From Rusavskia elegans (lineage: Eukaryota > Ascomycota > Lecanoromycetes > Teloschistales > Teloschistaceae), in the NCBI GenBank assembly GCA_011316305.1, contig SAUG01000151.1:57857-121856 (forward strand): DNA of 64,000 nucleotides. The letters run 5' to 3'. Under the pieces are notes generated by a model, which saw only the letters and a program-made list of their open reading frames with translations, was not told the origin of the DNA and did no database searches. The position numbers were made by a program, and so were the translations under genes. Positions 1-12,185 of this stretch are shown in pieces (positions within the stretch are counted from its first letter, which is position 1; each line of letters starts with the position of its first letter).

Positions 1-368
1 CATGTAACAAACTCGATATTGTCATCAGAATTTATATACGGAGTCAAATAGAACATGCGTATAATAACGGCGGCGATGAGCTGAGATATAGTGATGATGA
101 TGGGCGCTGGTACATAGTTTTGGGTGGGGGACCACGTTAAACTGTGTAGAAATGCCCCCCACGATTCTCGCGCTCCCATTATCTCGCGTTAAGATCTCGC
201 GCTCCCAAGACATTCCGAGGTTGGAGCGCCAACAGCCTTACAGTGGCGTATTCGTAACCACGGAATTGATCCGAAGAGACAAACCAGTAGGTCTTAGCCC
301 TAGGCGGGGAGGACTCCCGAGGGCCTCCGGTATCTTGTCCTCGCTCATCAACATGCGATGTGACAAAG

Positions 369-1663
369 ATGGACATCAGTCGCGAATTCACCAAGTCGTT
401 ACCTAAGATTGAGGTTAGTATCCGATGCAGTCTTTTAAAGTGGATAATTGAACAGATTTCTAGCTCCACGCCCATCTGACTGGAAGTATCACACGCGAAT
501 GCCTTCACGATATCTGGCTTGCAAGATCCAAAGAGCACTCCAATCAGAACCTTGAAGATCCCTTGGAGGTCTTGAAAGCCGATAAGTGCCAATATGACGT
601 CGTGAGGTACGTTCCTACCTTAAGTCGGCCCGTCGGCCCGTCGGCCCGTCGGCCCGTCGGCTCTCTCGCTCTAAGCTCTCTCTCTGATATTCCTTTTCTC
701 AAGCTTCTTCCCTCTTTTCACCTCCTATATCTACAAAGTCGTCGACACTCTACCCTCTCTGGTCTACTCCACCAACGCCGTTCTTAATGATTTCACCGCC
801 GACGGCGTCTGCTATCTCGAGCTTAGGACAACACCACGTGTCTCGCCATACTTTACAAAGGAGCAGTATATCGAGACCATTCTCGACTGCATATCCGATC
901 ACAACAAAACCCAAGATGATCTGCATACCTATCTTATCCTATCGATCGACCGCAGAAACACAGCTGCCGAAATGGCCTCCACAATTGACCTGGCAATCCA
1001 ATATCAAGACCAAGGAATCGTCGGTGTAGATCTCTGTGGCAATCCATCTCATCCAATCGATATTGAAATGCTGCACCGCGAGTTCTCCCGCGCCAAAAGA
1101 GCAGGGTTGAAACTGACGTTGCATTTCGCCGAGACAACTCAATCGGCTTCACGTGCAGAGCTGGAAGGACTAATTGCTATGGATCCCGATAGACTGGGAC
1201 ATGTCATCCATGTTCCTGAAAATATCAAAGATATCATAGTAGCCAGGAGTATCGGGCTCGAGCTTTGCCTGAGCTGCAACGTGCTCGCGAAGCTGACGAC
1301 CGGTGGTTTCGAGGAGCATCATTTTCGGGAATGGTACCGCAGAATGGGAAAGGTGGTAGTTGTACTCTGTGTAAGCATTTCTTCCGATTCCTCGCTCTAT
1401 TGTTGTTTCACCTCCCGAGTTTCTACGGCAGAATACAGGTCGACTAACCAAAGCTGAAATACAAGACTGATGATGTTGGTGTGTTTATGAGCCCCCTATC
1501 ACTTGAGTACTACCTGGCTGCAAAGTATTTCGATCTGAAAGTGGACGACCTCCTCGACATGTGTGAGTCGGCTAGTACAGTAATCTTTGGCGACCAGGAC
1601 GAGAAATCCCGGATTAAGGAGAAAATTGCACTTCATCGGATCAACAGAGATATCAGCGACTGA
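369..1663 (+). CDS. Adenosine deaminase-like protein (ADAL / N6-methyl-AMP deaminase type), 4 exons, 350 aa
   Basis: Metal-dependent purine deaminase of the ADAL branch, which in other eukaryotes hydrolyses N6-modified AMP to IMP; the fungal substrate is inferred. Exons: 369-413, 464-606, 704-1370, 1466-1663. Introns of 50, 97 and 95 nt are all GT-AG, and the joined frame is open for 351 codons including stop, the family's usual length. Visible signature: exon 1 ends KSLPKIE and exon 2 begins LHAHLTGSI, giving the zinc-binding HxH (H17, H19). Then follow YLELRTTPR, HFAET (H203, catalytic E206), RLGHVIHV (H229), LCLSCNVLAKL, and TDDVGVF after the last intron (D287, D288). No key residue is missing. 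ATG 369 is chosen because it is the only ATG giving the N-terminal helix directly before LPKIE. Intron 2 carries an 8-bp GC-rich tandem repeat. There is no signal peptide, so cytosolic location is inferred. The family call is firm; the exact substrate is not. Confidence 0.88.
624..660 (+). repeat. GTCGGCCC tandem repeat inside intron 2 of the deaminase gene
   Basis: About 4.6 perfect copies of the 8-mer GTCGGCCC lie wholly inside the second intron (607-703). The period is not a multiple of three, and read as coding it would insert a Pro/Val/Gly/Arg stretch where deaminases go straight on to FFPLF. This supports the intron call. Copy number is likely to vary between strains. Confidence 0.85.
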
Positions 1664-1792
1664 CGTTTTAGATGATGACAGAGTCGTGGATGTTGGTATC
1701 TATCTTGAGGAATTCGCATCAATGTATGAATTGATACGCTCGTTCATCTACTTTGCGAGCAATCGGACGGTTCTCTCCATATTCCACTCCGC

Positions 1793-2100
1793 CTATGTCG
1801 TCTGCTTTTTGACCCAAGTTGTACGACTAAATATTTGGTCAGCAACGCAGGTGTGAAAGCGAATGAAAATCCTTACCACAGTGGACATCTCTTGCTGTCA
1901 TCGGCTAACCACCATTGGATCATACAGCGCCAGTGCATATACTGTTCACATTCCGCCATATACCATTTCAACGTACTCAGGTCCTGCAGATTTTCCTTAT
2001 AAATAGCACAGTCGCCTTGCATGCCGTCTTGATGACTTGACGTCAGTCCCTGCCCTGTCGCCCCATCAGAAGACCCGGGAGCCAAATCTGGGTGCCTGGC
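1793..2100 (-). pseudogene. Decayed RING-H2-type zinc finger fragment
   Basis: On the minus strand an open exon (2100 to 1877) reads DCAIYKENLQDL, WYMAECEQYMHWRCMIQWW and RCPL. A GT at 1876 and AG at 1827 define a 50-nt intron; splicing gives CPLC followed by RTTWVKKQTT and a stop at 1793. The spacing fits a RING finger (C-x2-C ... C-x-H-x2-H-x2-C ... CPxC), a ubiquitin E3 ligase module. Several ligand positions are changed. The second Cys of CxxC is Tyr (TAT), a Trp-Cys position appears as Trp-Tyr (TAT), and the first His of the CxHxxH core is Gln. TGT to TAT is a G-to-A change of the RIP type. No start codon was found: the exon is preceded by TAG, which could also be an acceptor. Calling it a relic rather than a divergent finger is inference. 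Confidence 0.4.
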
Positions 2101-3466
2101 CTATTTCCATCGCTTGCTGAACAATGTTAAACCCGTCAAGGCCTACTCGTGAGTTGGTGCGGCTTGGAGAATCAGGCTGATTTGGCGTCCCATCTGAGGG
2201 TGACGCGTTGACTGTGCCCAGTCATGCGGGGCTGACTCGAATAGATCAGTTGCAGGCTGTTCGCTTCGTCCTTGGTGCTGGCCTGGATCAGTCGCGTCTC
2301 CCTACGATCTTGGATGCCTTGCACTTTCTTCCTGATTTTGAATGCAAAGGCGAATCCCGTCTGGCCTCTGTTGTGGCTGGTGGATCGCCTTCGACTTGTC
2401 GTTGTGCAGTAGCCTACCAGGGCTTTTTTCTATTTGCGATTTATACCTTGAGCCTGCCACTTATGGCGTCCGCACAGTAGCCTTTCAGCGAGATCGTGCA
2501 ACAGCCTATCAAGACAATCTTGGGAAGGATCCATGAGGCTGATGTTGGAAAGAAGCAGTTGAGTTTTGTTTCGAGTGACTGCGCTGATGGAGTTGTCAAA
2601 TTGCTGTTTTTCAGTGTTTGACCGTAACACTTCGTACGATCTTTATCGATGCGGAGGATAAGTTAGGGATCTCAATAACCAGTGGGGAAGGCCATTATTT
2701 CAAAATACGCTTTTCAGTTGACACGCTGAGGTGCTGGACGGCTTTACTGTCGGAGCCAGTACCCAAGTGTTCAATTGATTGAAGTTGCAGGTCGACGAAA
2801 AGCAAGTGTGAGTAGATTCTATTCAAAAGACTTTCTAGCTTTATCAGCTGTTCCCTGGGAACAAAGAAAAGTTTTCTGATATATCGCATCGTCGTGGGAA
2901 TCACAGGAGCCGCGGGAGCGACGGGTCAACGCATTTATTTCGCCAGTTTGAACCAAAAGCCCACCACCACATCGTCGTTGTCAATTTATACCTATGGCTC
3001 CAGGATTAATGAAATCAAAGTGCCCAAAAACTCGGTGGGCTGCGCATGGCATCTGTTTTCATCTGTGGACTGGGCTAGACACAGACGGAGCACCAGCTGC
3101 TAACGTAACGAGCACTTATGTTGACTAGCTCTAGCTCTGTAGTATGGTAGTGAAAGAGTGATAGAATTCCGGGTTTGGAGCGAGTATAATAGGCAGGCGC
3201 TTAGTCAGCTTCGGCGGATCCTCGGAATGCCAAGCCGCGGGTTAGCCCTGCGGGTCTAGCCCGGAAAGGTTAAGCGCGGCAGATCTCCTAATAAGGTAAG
3301 GTAGATCTGCCAACCATCACACAAGATAGCTTCATGAGTGACTCATTTTTGACCGCCTGGATCAGCGTGAAGAGGACTGATGATAATGACAACTTGTTCA
3401 ACGTCTTATCATCCTGATACCAACTGGTCTTCGCAACTGCGCGTTCCTCCATAATCGCAATTCGCA
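2101..3466. other. Intergenic stretch, no gene recognised
   Basis: Only short open frames with no recognisable protein features occur here. The last 300 bp before the next gene hold a GC-rich patch with the direct repeat GGGTTAGCCC / GGGTCTAGCCC (about 3239-3262) and a perfect 9-bp inverted repeat GGCAGATCT (3278-3286) / AGATCTGCC (3303-3311) with a 16-nt spacer. These lie 150-190 bp upstream of the ATG at 3467, so a promoter role is possible but unproven. Confidence 0.5.
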
Positions 3467-6400
3467 ATGGCGCTCGACATCGGGGCTATACGGGTCGCTA
3501 AACATGGAGTTCTTGCTCAGTTGTTGGTGAAGGCTCGAGATCAGCAATCCCCCGTCGAGACCACCAGGCAGATACTTGATGCAGTCCGCATCGAGTCGCT
3601 ACCACCCGCAGTCGTCAGCACATGGCTGTCGGTCTCGCAGTCTGACGAGGCAGTCGCCATGGCCTTGAAGCAAGATTGCTCGTGCCTTGTTCGAAAACGC
3701 GCAATGGTCGAACTTGGACGCAAGATGAAACGTCCCTCTTGGGAAAGCATCTGGAATGCTCTTGGCGGTGTCCAAGGCATGCTAGCCTTATTCGCCGATT
3801 TTTCCGCCTTTGAAATCAAGCAAGCATGCAGTGTTCTTGGTAGACGCAACAGAGGTCGAGCTTTCCCAGCCCACGAGCGTTGTGTGGAGCAACTGTTGCG
3901 GGCCTTGGTTCCTTTCTATCAACATGCTTCGAGTCCCAAAAGCCTCGACGAACGACCACTCCTGCATGTTTACGCTCGCTTGGTTCCAGGATGCTCGACT
4001 AATTTCGTGGCCGAACTACTCGATCAACCCGACAATCCTCTTGTAGCCCACCTTGATTCTGCTCGTATCGCAAGATATCATCCAGCCCTGCTGCAAAGAA
4101 TCATCCATCAATTTGGCTTCGTCCATTCGAGTGTTGGCAATAATGACAGGCGCTGCTGGTCATCTTACCCACGGCTGACCCATGACCTCCCTTCGAATAA
4201 GCGAGATGCGACAGGATTCTCTCCCACCATGCACTTTCTGTCAGAGCTTTTAGATGAGAACACAAGCTCCAGCATTGCTGGACTTCCAGCAGGGGAGATT
4301 GTGGGTCTCGTTTCAGCGCCTCTTCTTCGTCTCGCGATTAAGAACAAAGTATCGGAAGACAAGGTTTTGCATGTCGTCTACGCTACTCTCAAATACATGG
4401 AGCGAGAAAGAATTGCCATGGGGTGGTCCCGTTCTCACATTGGTTCGTTCTTGTACAACCTTGCATTATACTGGTCTCGAAGGGGTGCAACTATGCATTT
4501 GGCCATAGACAATGCTTTCTCCGGCTTTCTCCGGTTATACGGCGCCACTCAGCGACATGGGGCGTACGATAATACTGTCGAGGTCATATCGGATCTCTTC
4601 CCGGCAGTCTCTCGAAGTCACCGTTACACTCTCCTTCGCCATGTTACAGAGTTCATCACAAAACCTGGTATCAGCTTGAACGATTTGGGACCCGACAAAC
4701 CACTCGCGTTCGAAAGATGGTCATGCAGATGGTTCATTGATATGAATACCTCAGAAGCCCTAGATTTGCTCAAGCGACTGATTCGTGCCCGAACGGACCA
4801 CAATTTTCTGTCTTTGGAGCGCAAGGATTCCATCTTCAGCCATTCCAGTATGCCTGGTGGCCGGTATAGCGATCCTGGAATCCTAGTAACCTACCTGAGC
4901 AAAGGACAAGAAGGAGCTATGACACAAGCTGAAAATATCACACATCAAATGCAGAAAAAGTCTGCAACTTCTCGAGAGCAGGCGGATCGTGCGTTCTTCG
5001 CTAAGTCTGCCATGTTTTACGCTATCGCGAGCGGGTCAATGGCTCTCTACCATGAGGTAGTAACATGGTCTCGCCGCTATATCAAAGATCCAATGACGGT
5101 GAGGGTGTTGTTCGGTAGCGAGTCAATCCTTACAACAGAAGGCATCGAGTTGCTGTCCGGCTTGTACAATGGCGAGCTACATGTTTTAGCAACTGCTATG
5201 GACCACCTGCAGGTTGCGAAAGGCAACAGAATACTTCTCGATCTGTTCAACCTTGCCTGCTCTTCTCTGAAGGAGCCGTCATTCAACGTCAATGACTGGG
5301 ACGCTGTCAGAAGAATTTACCGCTTGGTAATTGAAAGACGAACACGAACGGCCACCCTCCTCCAGCACCGTGATCACATCTCAGAAGAAACTATTTACAA
5401 CCAGGTGTGGGGAGATACTCTCAAAGTTCTGATAGAGCTCGAGAGAACTGCATGTAAACCGGAACATTCGCGGCTTCGCTTCAACTCTGCTGCTGGAACG
5501 CTGTCGCATGGTACACCATACTCTATTGAGATCGAGTCCATTCGGTTTTCGTCAGCATCTTACCTCTTCCTTGATACACTCGCTAAAGCTCGGGACGAGC
5601 TTTGGAAAGATGTACGTTCGTCTTACAGCCCTGCCGCTACAAGTCTTGGGCAACCATGGCCAAAGGGACTCCCAGTCCAGTGCCTTGTACCGTTCGATCT
5701 TGGTAACAGCGAAGCTAAAGGATTCACACCTTTTTTGAGCTCTCGGGTAGCAGAGGTTGTCTTTATTAGTGAACTTATCTCAGAAGCAGGTATTCCGCCC
5801 GACGAAGAAACCAGGTCTGCAATCGGCGCTTTTTGTGCATAGCTACCAAACTGCTCTCCGAATTCACATCCTGCAGTTTCCTGAAGGACGACTGAGATAC
5901 GAAGAGGTCGCTCGAGCATGGCAACATGAGATGAAAATCACACGGGGACGCATGGAGGAAAGAGAGGCGATCAGATTTTGGCGTTCACGCTTCGAAGGTG
6001 CATTGCCTTTCATGAAGCTCGATCTGCCGATGACCGAAATGGAGTGTCAGGAGTATCCCATCCTTCCTCCAATGGACGGTGAAAACGAAACACAAGAATG
6101 GGATCCTGCATCCAACCACCCGGCTGCAATCAAGTATCGACAACTGCCAGCTAGAGCGATCGACTGCTTTCTTTGTCAATCGTCTTCAATAATAAACGTA
6201 TTCGCTTCCTTCAACGAGCCTCGCATGACGACCCTACCGTTCGAACCTTCCCCAGTCTGGGAAATTCGTGATTGCAAGAGGAAATCTGCAGCTGTTGAAG
6301 AAGGCTTGATAGCATCAGCACTCCTATACATTGACAGCACCGATAACAAAGGCTCTAGAACGTTGGCCAAGCCGTTCCCTTCCAGCCATACGGTCAGATA

Positions 6401-8342
6401 CCCGTCACTGATTCTTGATTCCGACTTTCTTCTCAGCCGAGATCGTAGCAGTACGCAAGCGATCGAAGTAGTACGAGCCATGATCAGCCGAATACCTTCC
6501 TCGTTACTCTTGTCCCTGGTCACTGGTATACTATCGACATCGAATGAACCTGGCCATTCCGACGATAATACCACAACGTCAACTATCGCTTGTTCGCTGC
6601 TTGCGCTTTCCACGAAAAGCGACCAGCCACAACTCGCTTGTAATCTGATCGTGAGGACGATCGTTGAGCGCCCTGATACAAGCTCGTGGCATCGCCAAAT
6701 TCTTACCAGAAATTTCCTGTGTCGGCTCTCCGCGACCAACTCCGCTCAAATGTTGATGGATGTTGCAAAAGCGATTGAAGCAAAACTCGATGAGCAGTCT
6801 GGCAGCGGTGAAGCCAAAGACGCCAAGACGCAACAACCCGCAGTCAAGATGACCACAGTCAAATACCTTGCTCAGCTGCTCAACGAGCCGCTTTTTATTT
6901 CTCCACGTGAGAGCCTTAGTATTTTGAGCTCTCTGTTCCGAAAAAGTACCCATAGGGATATCCATTACGCTGTCACGGAAAGCATGCTGGCCATGCTTGC
7001 TGGCGCTGCTATCCCTGGTACTTCTGCCTTAGTAGATCTAACGCTTCAAGCATTGCAAGCTCTTATACCTGTTGTCGGGCGTTTGAATGAAAGAACGGAA
7101 ATTCAGGAAAAGGACTGGATGGCGTTTGGCCAAGGGGGGAAGATTCCCCCAATAGAGGATAGAGACAGCACGCCACCGCTGCTTAGCCTACTACTCGAAT
7201 ACGCTTCCAAGCCTACTTTGTCAGAAACGGTCCGGCGACCTTTGGTTGAGGATATCATTCTGCCCGCCTATGAGACAAGTAGGACTGCCTATAATCGATG
7301 GGTCGCGGTTTTACTCTCGCGATTCAACGCTCTAGAGGATCTGGAGATTCTGAGCTCCATACCGTCGCGACCTGTTGCACTAGCTGCAATGCTACGTCGA
7401 ATTCCTGAACTGCTACCGGAAGAATACTTCATGGAGTGGCATAACTACGTCAAAACGAATCTTGCTCCAAGCACCGATCTTCCAGCAGCGATTTACAGAT
7501 TGGCAGACAATTTGAGATCTGAAAGCACTAGTGATCCCACACTCACACAAGATACCAACGCTTCTTCGCATTGGATACGATTCTTGGATCAACGCACAAA
7601 CATCTTTGGAGCGTTCTCATTGGCCAATTTTCTCCAACGTCCACAGGCACGGTCATCTCTGTGTCTCAGTGACCGTCTGATATCACTTCTTCAGAAGCTG
7701 GCCTTGGAGCAGGCAGATATCCTAATCAAGGAGTTCGACAAGCTCAATCGCAGCTGGAGAGATTTTCTAGCCCCATTGCGTGGTTGTGGTGGGACTTGGA
7801 AAAAGAATTGCGCACCAATTCTTGACACTATCATTTTGCGCGTCGAGTCTTACCGAAACGACCCCAAGTGGCGAGATGATCCACACCAAAAGCCTCAATT
7901 CCTTCCCCCATCCTTCGACCTCCGTCTGGCTTTGATCGCGGCCATTGGTGAAGACGCACACGTGAAGATCGCCGAGGAAGTATCGAGCCTTCTGACAAAT
8001 ATCATTGCCAGTGGCAGACCATACCACCATGAGCTGAATCAGATCAAAAGCAGAATCCTAAATAGCTTGGGTACTGCAGCCCAGGTACAGGTAGCGTGCT
8101 GTCTGGGCGAACTCGAGGATAACAACGATGCAGAGCCATTGGTGATCGATTTCCTACGTGTGGATTTGGCACATTGGCTCCTTCGGAAGGCGGATCAGAG
8201 AAGGGATGGTTCAGAGGCTGTAAGGGAGGCCTTTGAAAAGAGCGAATTGATACTCTCGGACTGGAGTCGAAGTAAGTTCGAGGAGTTTCGGATGAGAGGC
8301 GCTGTAAGATTTGATAGAGTGGCGTGGACTGATTTTGATTGA
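3467..8342 (+). CDS. Conserved-looking large helical protein of unknown function (about 1,624 aa), frame broken at about 5830-5834
   Basis: Two overlapping open frames run the same way: 3467-5842 (791 codons) and a second ending at 8342, offset by one base. The first ends ETRSAIGAFCA-stop; the second contains FVHSYQTALRIHILQFPEG. Removing one T from the T5 run at 5830-5834 joins them as SAIGAF-VHSYQTALRIH, giving 4875 nt (1625 codons with stop). Both halves look like one protein: mostly alpha-helical, Leu-rich and repeat-like, with no signal peptide, no clear membrane segment and no catalytic motif that I recognise. The start ATG at 3467 is the first in the frame. A 67-nt GT-AG intron (5703-5769) would also restore frame but would discard a protein-like segment (TPFLSSRVAEVVFISEL), so I prefer an indel or a sequencing error in the homopolymer. 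No function is assigned. Confidence 0.75.
5829..5842 (+). other. Frame break in T5 homopolymer
   Basis: The run of five T (5830-5834) is followed eight bases later by the TAG (5840-5842) that ends the first half. With four T the frame would continue uninterrupted into the downstream 840 codons. Possible causes are a base-calling or assembly error, a real disabling mutation, or recoding. No other disabling lesion is visible in either half, which favours an error or a very recent mutation. Confidence 0.6.
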
Positions 8343-10057
8343 AGCACTTTAGATCTTTATCAAAGGTTAGATATGAATTAGCTTGGCCGTGGTCTCATAC
8401 ATAACTCTTGATTGCTTCTATTTCGTTTGCAAAAAGCCGGCACAAGCAGTCTCGCTTTCTTCTGGACCCCTACGATACCTGGCACAGGGCCTACTCGGTG
8501 TTACGCCTCCTCGCACGAATACCGTAGTCTTGCGCCGAAAAGGTTACCAGGGAGCGGATAGTATCTCTTGGATAAGTAAGAGGGACGCCTTCGCCACAAT
8601 TGATTCCAGCCTCTTCTCAGGTACGTAGTCGAAGTAAAACTCGACACACCTGCCGGCATCGAGGACCCAGGACACCAGGAGCGCATATCCGCAGTTCAAT
8701 ATCCTCAGTGCAGTATCCTGAAAATAGGTTTCCCGTGACGCACTATTTACGAAACCTCTAATCAACTTTAAGATGCCTGGCTAGGTTGACACCGTTCGCG
8801 CCTCCTTCCATATAATAGATCTTCGAACCCAATACTGGTCCTATAGGGCCGTCGGGACAACAAAAGACGTTCCTCACATCTGGAAAGCAGTCTAAAGCGT
8901 GTAGGGAGCAGGTTATAATATACCCATGTATACGGGTACGATTGTCTCTAGTGATCTCATATACGACGATGTCTTCAGTGTGCAGAAGTAGCAGCCTCTT
9001 ACCACACCGGCTTGTTTGATGGTGTGAATGGTAGTACGGCCTTTCGCGGCCGGTTGCCGATTCTGCTTCGACGCTTTCCTGCGAGCGCCGTTGGCAGTAG
9101 GCAATCACTTCTCTGCTCCATAATTCGGCACGAAAATATCTTCCCAGGACAAAAACAAATGCGGGAAAATTCAAAAGTCACAAGCGATCTTATTTTAGGT
9201 CTCTTACAACATCTATAGCAGAAAAAGAGCTTGTTCCCTCGCGGAGATATTAATTAAATTCTGAGCAATCTGTCTCCCTGTTTTTGCTACCGTGGTGTGT
9301 TAAGTGCTCTGCATCAAGCTGAACGGGAGTATCCCGTCTTCTAATGGAGCTTCTTAATGGGGATATTTCAGATTAGATGGAGGTGATTAACCCAAAGTCT
9401 ATTGGAAAGCTAGTACCTGGCTGTATTGTATAATTATTTTTGCTACACGGATGACTCTGTTGCCAACCTTGCTCAAGACTGGTGTCCTATAGTGCTTGGT
9501 TATTTGGTGATCAAGATGGTCCTCATCCATTTGGAGCAGCTTGTGTTGTTCGAACTGCTGGCATGGTCGTATGGATCGAACAAGATGATGGTCCCATCAT
9601 GATGATGGATCGAGCAACGAGATTACTCTACTGTGTGGAGCAAAGGCTGTCCGAGGGGGTCCGGCAACGAAGGCGACATCCTGCCGCGCGCCACGCCGTT
9701 GGACGCATGTGGCGTGGGCGAGTGCTTCTTACGAGATAGCCGTGAGGGCAGAGATAGCGCTGTTGATACCTGCCGCTCGCGGCAAGTACCTGACGTCCAT
9801 TATCATGATCCTCATATATTCTTCGTCTCCAACGGCAGCCCATCCACTAACTTTTCCCGATCCTGAACCACTGCATGCCTGTAGAAGTAGTGTCCCTGTG
9901 GCTACAATGGCTGACCATGAGCTTGTATCATCTCGATGTACTGCGGGCTCCGGGAAGTCGACCAGTATGCCGCATGCTCCTGGACGTCCCGTCGGGTGGG
10001 CCTTGATCTGAGGAAGCACGTAGCGGTGCGGGCTGCCACCAATCTGGCGAAATCCAG
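8343..10057. other. Gene-poor stretch; two weak minus-strand open frames
   Basis: No gene can be called. Two minus-strand frames abut at about 8758-8765 (8758-9174 and 8544-8765). They read protein-like segments such as VVYEITRDNRTRIHGYI, YYMEGGANGVNLARHL and ALRILNCGYALLVSWVL, but both lack an ATG at a sensible position and are in different frames. This is consistent with a decayed gene or chance. The rest (9240-10057) contains nothing recognised beyond short open frames. Several Asp/Met-rich short frames at 9482-9740 come from GATGATGG-type simple sequence. Confidence 0.4.
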
Positions 10058-10360
10058 CTAGAGGATGATCAACATATTAGCCAGTCTCTCGAGTTCTAAA
10101 CTTCGATAATCCGAGTCTGCGCTAGGTGACAGACAAAAGGGCAACGATAACCTACCCGGCGAGACGTCCTTTGGGAACTGGAGAAGAGCTTGAGCGCACT
10201 CGGAGATTGGTGCCGCCCCGCCAGGAATGCAGTCAAACTTCGGTGTTGCAGAGAGTCGGGTCGCAGTACTGTTGCTTGACGTTGGAGCGCTTTGCGACAG
10301 GCCGAACAACCAGCCAAAAATACAGACTGGAAATACGATCAGTGGCTGGTGGCCGAACAT
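10058..10360 (-). CDS. Possible small secreted protein, 100 aa
   Basis: From the ATG at 10360 the frame reads MFGHQPLIVFPVCIFGWLFG, then LSQSAPTSSNSTATRL. This is a plausible signal peptide (hydrophobic core about residues 6-20, cleavage after QSA), followed by a Ser/Thr segment with N-glycosylation sites and CIPGGAAPISECAQALLQFP. The C-terminal part (PKDVSPG onward) is uncertain. A 39-nt GT-AG stretch (GTAGGT...GCGCAG) lies in frame near 10110-10150, and removing it leaves the frame open, so the protein could be 13 residues shorter. The pattern of a Cys near the N-terminus and another about 10 residues later recalls fungal secreted proteins of unknown function, but the expected C-terminal half is not seen. 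It may be truncated. No neighbour suggests a role. Confidence 0.35.
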   Translation of the reverse strand: MFGHQPLIVFPVCIFGWLFGLSQSAPTSSNSTATRLSATPKFDCIPGGAAPISECAQALLQFPKDVSPGRLSLPFCLSPSADSDYRSLELERLANMLIIL

Positions 10361-12185
10361 ATTGCGACTAGACCTGCAAAACGCCCGAAGGTAATTCTGG
10401 TGGTGAGACTGTGTTATTGACAGATCTAGGGAGAAAGATAGAGTATGAAATGCAGGGCCGGAGAAGGAATATGTCGCAGATTTCCCCATGGCCGCTACAC
10501 TCAGACCTTTGGGGCAACAGAGATATATGCGACTTTTGGAGCTCACAAGCTGTGCGCTTGACGCTTCATATCCGTGCGACTTAGCGAATGGCCGATGGGG
10601 CACAGCTACCGGGGATCCAGTAGGCGGACACTGATTTCGACGACTTTCAACATTGAAACGTTCGATTTATTCGAAGCCATGGTTCAAACCGCATCTCACG
10701 CTCAGTGTGAGCTTGAGATTTATTGAATGATGGAGAGGTAAGAGGTGGAAAATCGAACATAGCAGATGTTTTCGGAGTAAGGCGAAGTTCCATCGATGTC
10801 CAGAGTGGGGGAAAGAGCTGAAAGGTACGAAATCCAAGCACTTAGCTCTTGAACTGTAAGTCCACAGGACTACTGCGGTATATGTCCTCTCTTTGGTCTC
10901 ATTTATTCTGGTAAGAAGGATCGAGGTTTCGGGACAATCCGGCATCGTCAGTCGTCTTCTAATCAGATCGAACGGTCCACACTGCTGTGGATAAAAATTG
11001 CGCCTACAAGATAGCACGATGATCGATCCGTCGATGAGGTCAAGTATGAGAGTATGAGTAGTTTCAAGTAGCCTGTGTCGTCCAATCATCGTTGCACGTG
11101 GGCGGCAAGGCGCCTCAGCGGTTTGGTCGGCTAAGTTGTAAACAGCTACTAGTAAACAGCAGCATAAGGTAAGCACTTGCGCTACACTTACAAGAATACA
11201 CTCCAAGGGGGCGAGGTCAGACGCTGGTATATCCAACTGGCTGCTAGCCTTACTGTTCGAGATGACAGACACCGAGTACGGACGAGACTGTAAAAGACGT
11301 CCTTAGCGCCATGTATTTCAAGGTCAGACGTCTTCCACGTCTTCTACGAGAGCTACACAAAGAAACCTCTATCCCAAAGTTGCGTCGATTGTTCGCGCCG
11401 TGTTGCGCGTAATACAACACTTGGAACATCAGGTAGCAGCTGGAGCGGGTATTGCAACAAAATGCATCCCCCCACACCAACTCGACTTCTACCCGCACCT
11501 GATCCACACAAATGCTCCGACTCGGCACCGTGCCCAACTGGACGACGAGCTGAAAACTTCATCGGAACGACTCTGATTGCTATTCTCCTCCACGTGTTCT
11601 GTATGAGACGGTGCCTGATCGCCATGGAAATCTATTGACATTTTAATAGCAACGAGCCTTTACTCTATGAGCGCCGGGTGGATTCTGACAGCATCCATGC
11701 TTATCCACACAGTTCGTACGAATGCGTCCTATCTGCTTCCGAAACACGTCATGGCATAGCTGTCTGATCCTTTGTTACGCTCCTCCTAGCCCCACGTGCT
11801 TTCATTGCATTTGATTCTCCTGTCGCCAACCCGGTCAGATCAGGCTCAATGACAAGTATAGTTTGGGTCCCACTCAGCCAGGGGCGGCCTGTCCAACAAT
11901 GTCCCGTTCCTGCATTCCGGCCTATTTCAGGTCCACATCTACTGTGTGTCCACTTGGTTTCAGAAAGACTACGATTCAAATATAAATCTGCACAACTCAA
12001 CTCTCATGTGCCCCCTTTTTACCACATAAACATGAACCATCCATCTCCTTTACAATCATCATGCATCTGTCAACAGTCCTCACCAAAGACTCTGCCGTTG
12101 CGATTCCATGCAACTTATAAGACCATTTCAAGCCTGTCGGACTCGGTATATCATTATCGGACCTTAACAGCATACTACAGGGGCA
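10361..12185. other. Intergenic stretch, no gene recognised
   Basis: Long but feature-poor open frames occur on the minus strand (10667-11272, 11250-11537); I see no domain, signal peptide or consistent splice structure in them. The final 200 bp contain a TATA-like box and lead into the secreted protein gene at 12186. Confidence 0.5.
11981..11987 (+). promoter_or_regulatory. TATA-like box upstream of the secreted Ser-rich protein gene
   Basis: TATAAAT lies 199 bp before the ATG at 12186, in a stretch with no other start codon in the gene's frame. Assignment rests only on motif and position. Confidence 0.35.

Noticed and set aside
5703..5769. 67-nt GT-AG intron that would join the two halves of the large protein
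   Set aside because: Frame-compatible, but it removes a protein-like segment and inserts an unlikely one (VNLSQKQVFRPTKKPG), while deleting a single T keeps both sides.
5815..5842. 28-nt GT-AG stretch, also frame-restoring
   Set aside because: Too short for a fungal intron, with a poor donor.
8544..9174. Two minus-strand frames as a gene
   Set aside because: No suitable ATG, different frames, no consistent splice sites, no domain recognised; noted only as a possible relic.
9482..10019. Overlapping open frames on both strands
   Set aside because: Composition follows simple sequence; no signal peptide, domain or splice support.
10667..11537. Minus-strand frames of up to 201 codons
   Set aside because: Start at non-ATG codons and show no protein-like features beyond openness.
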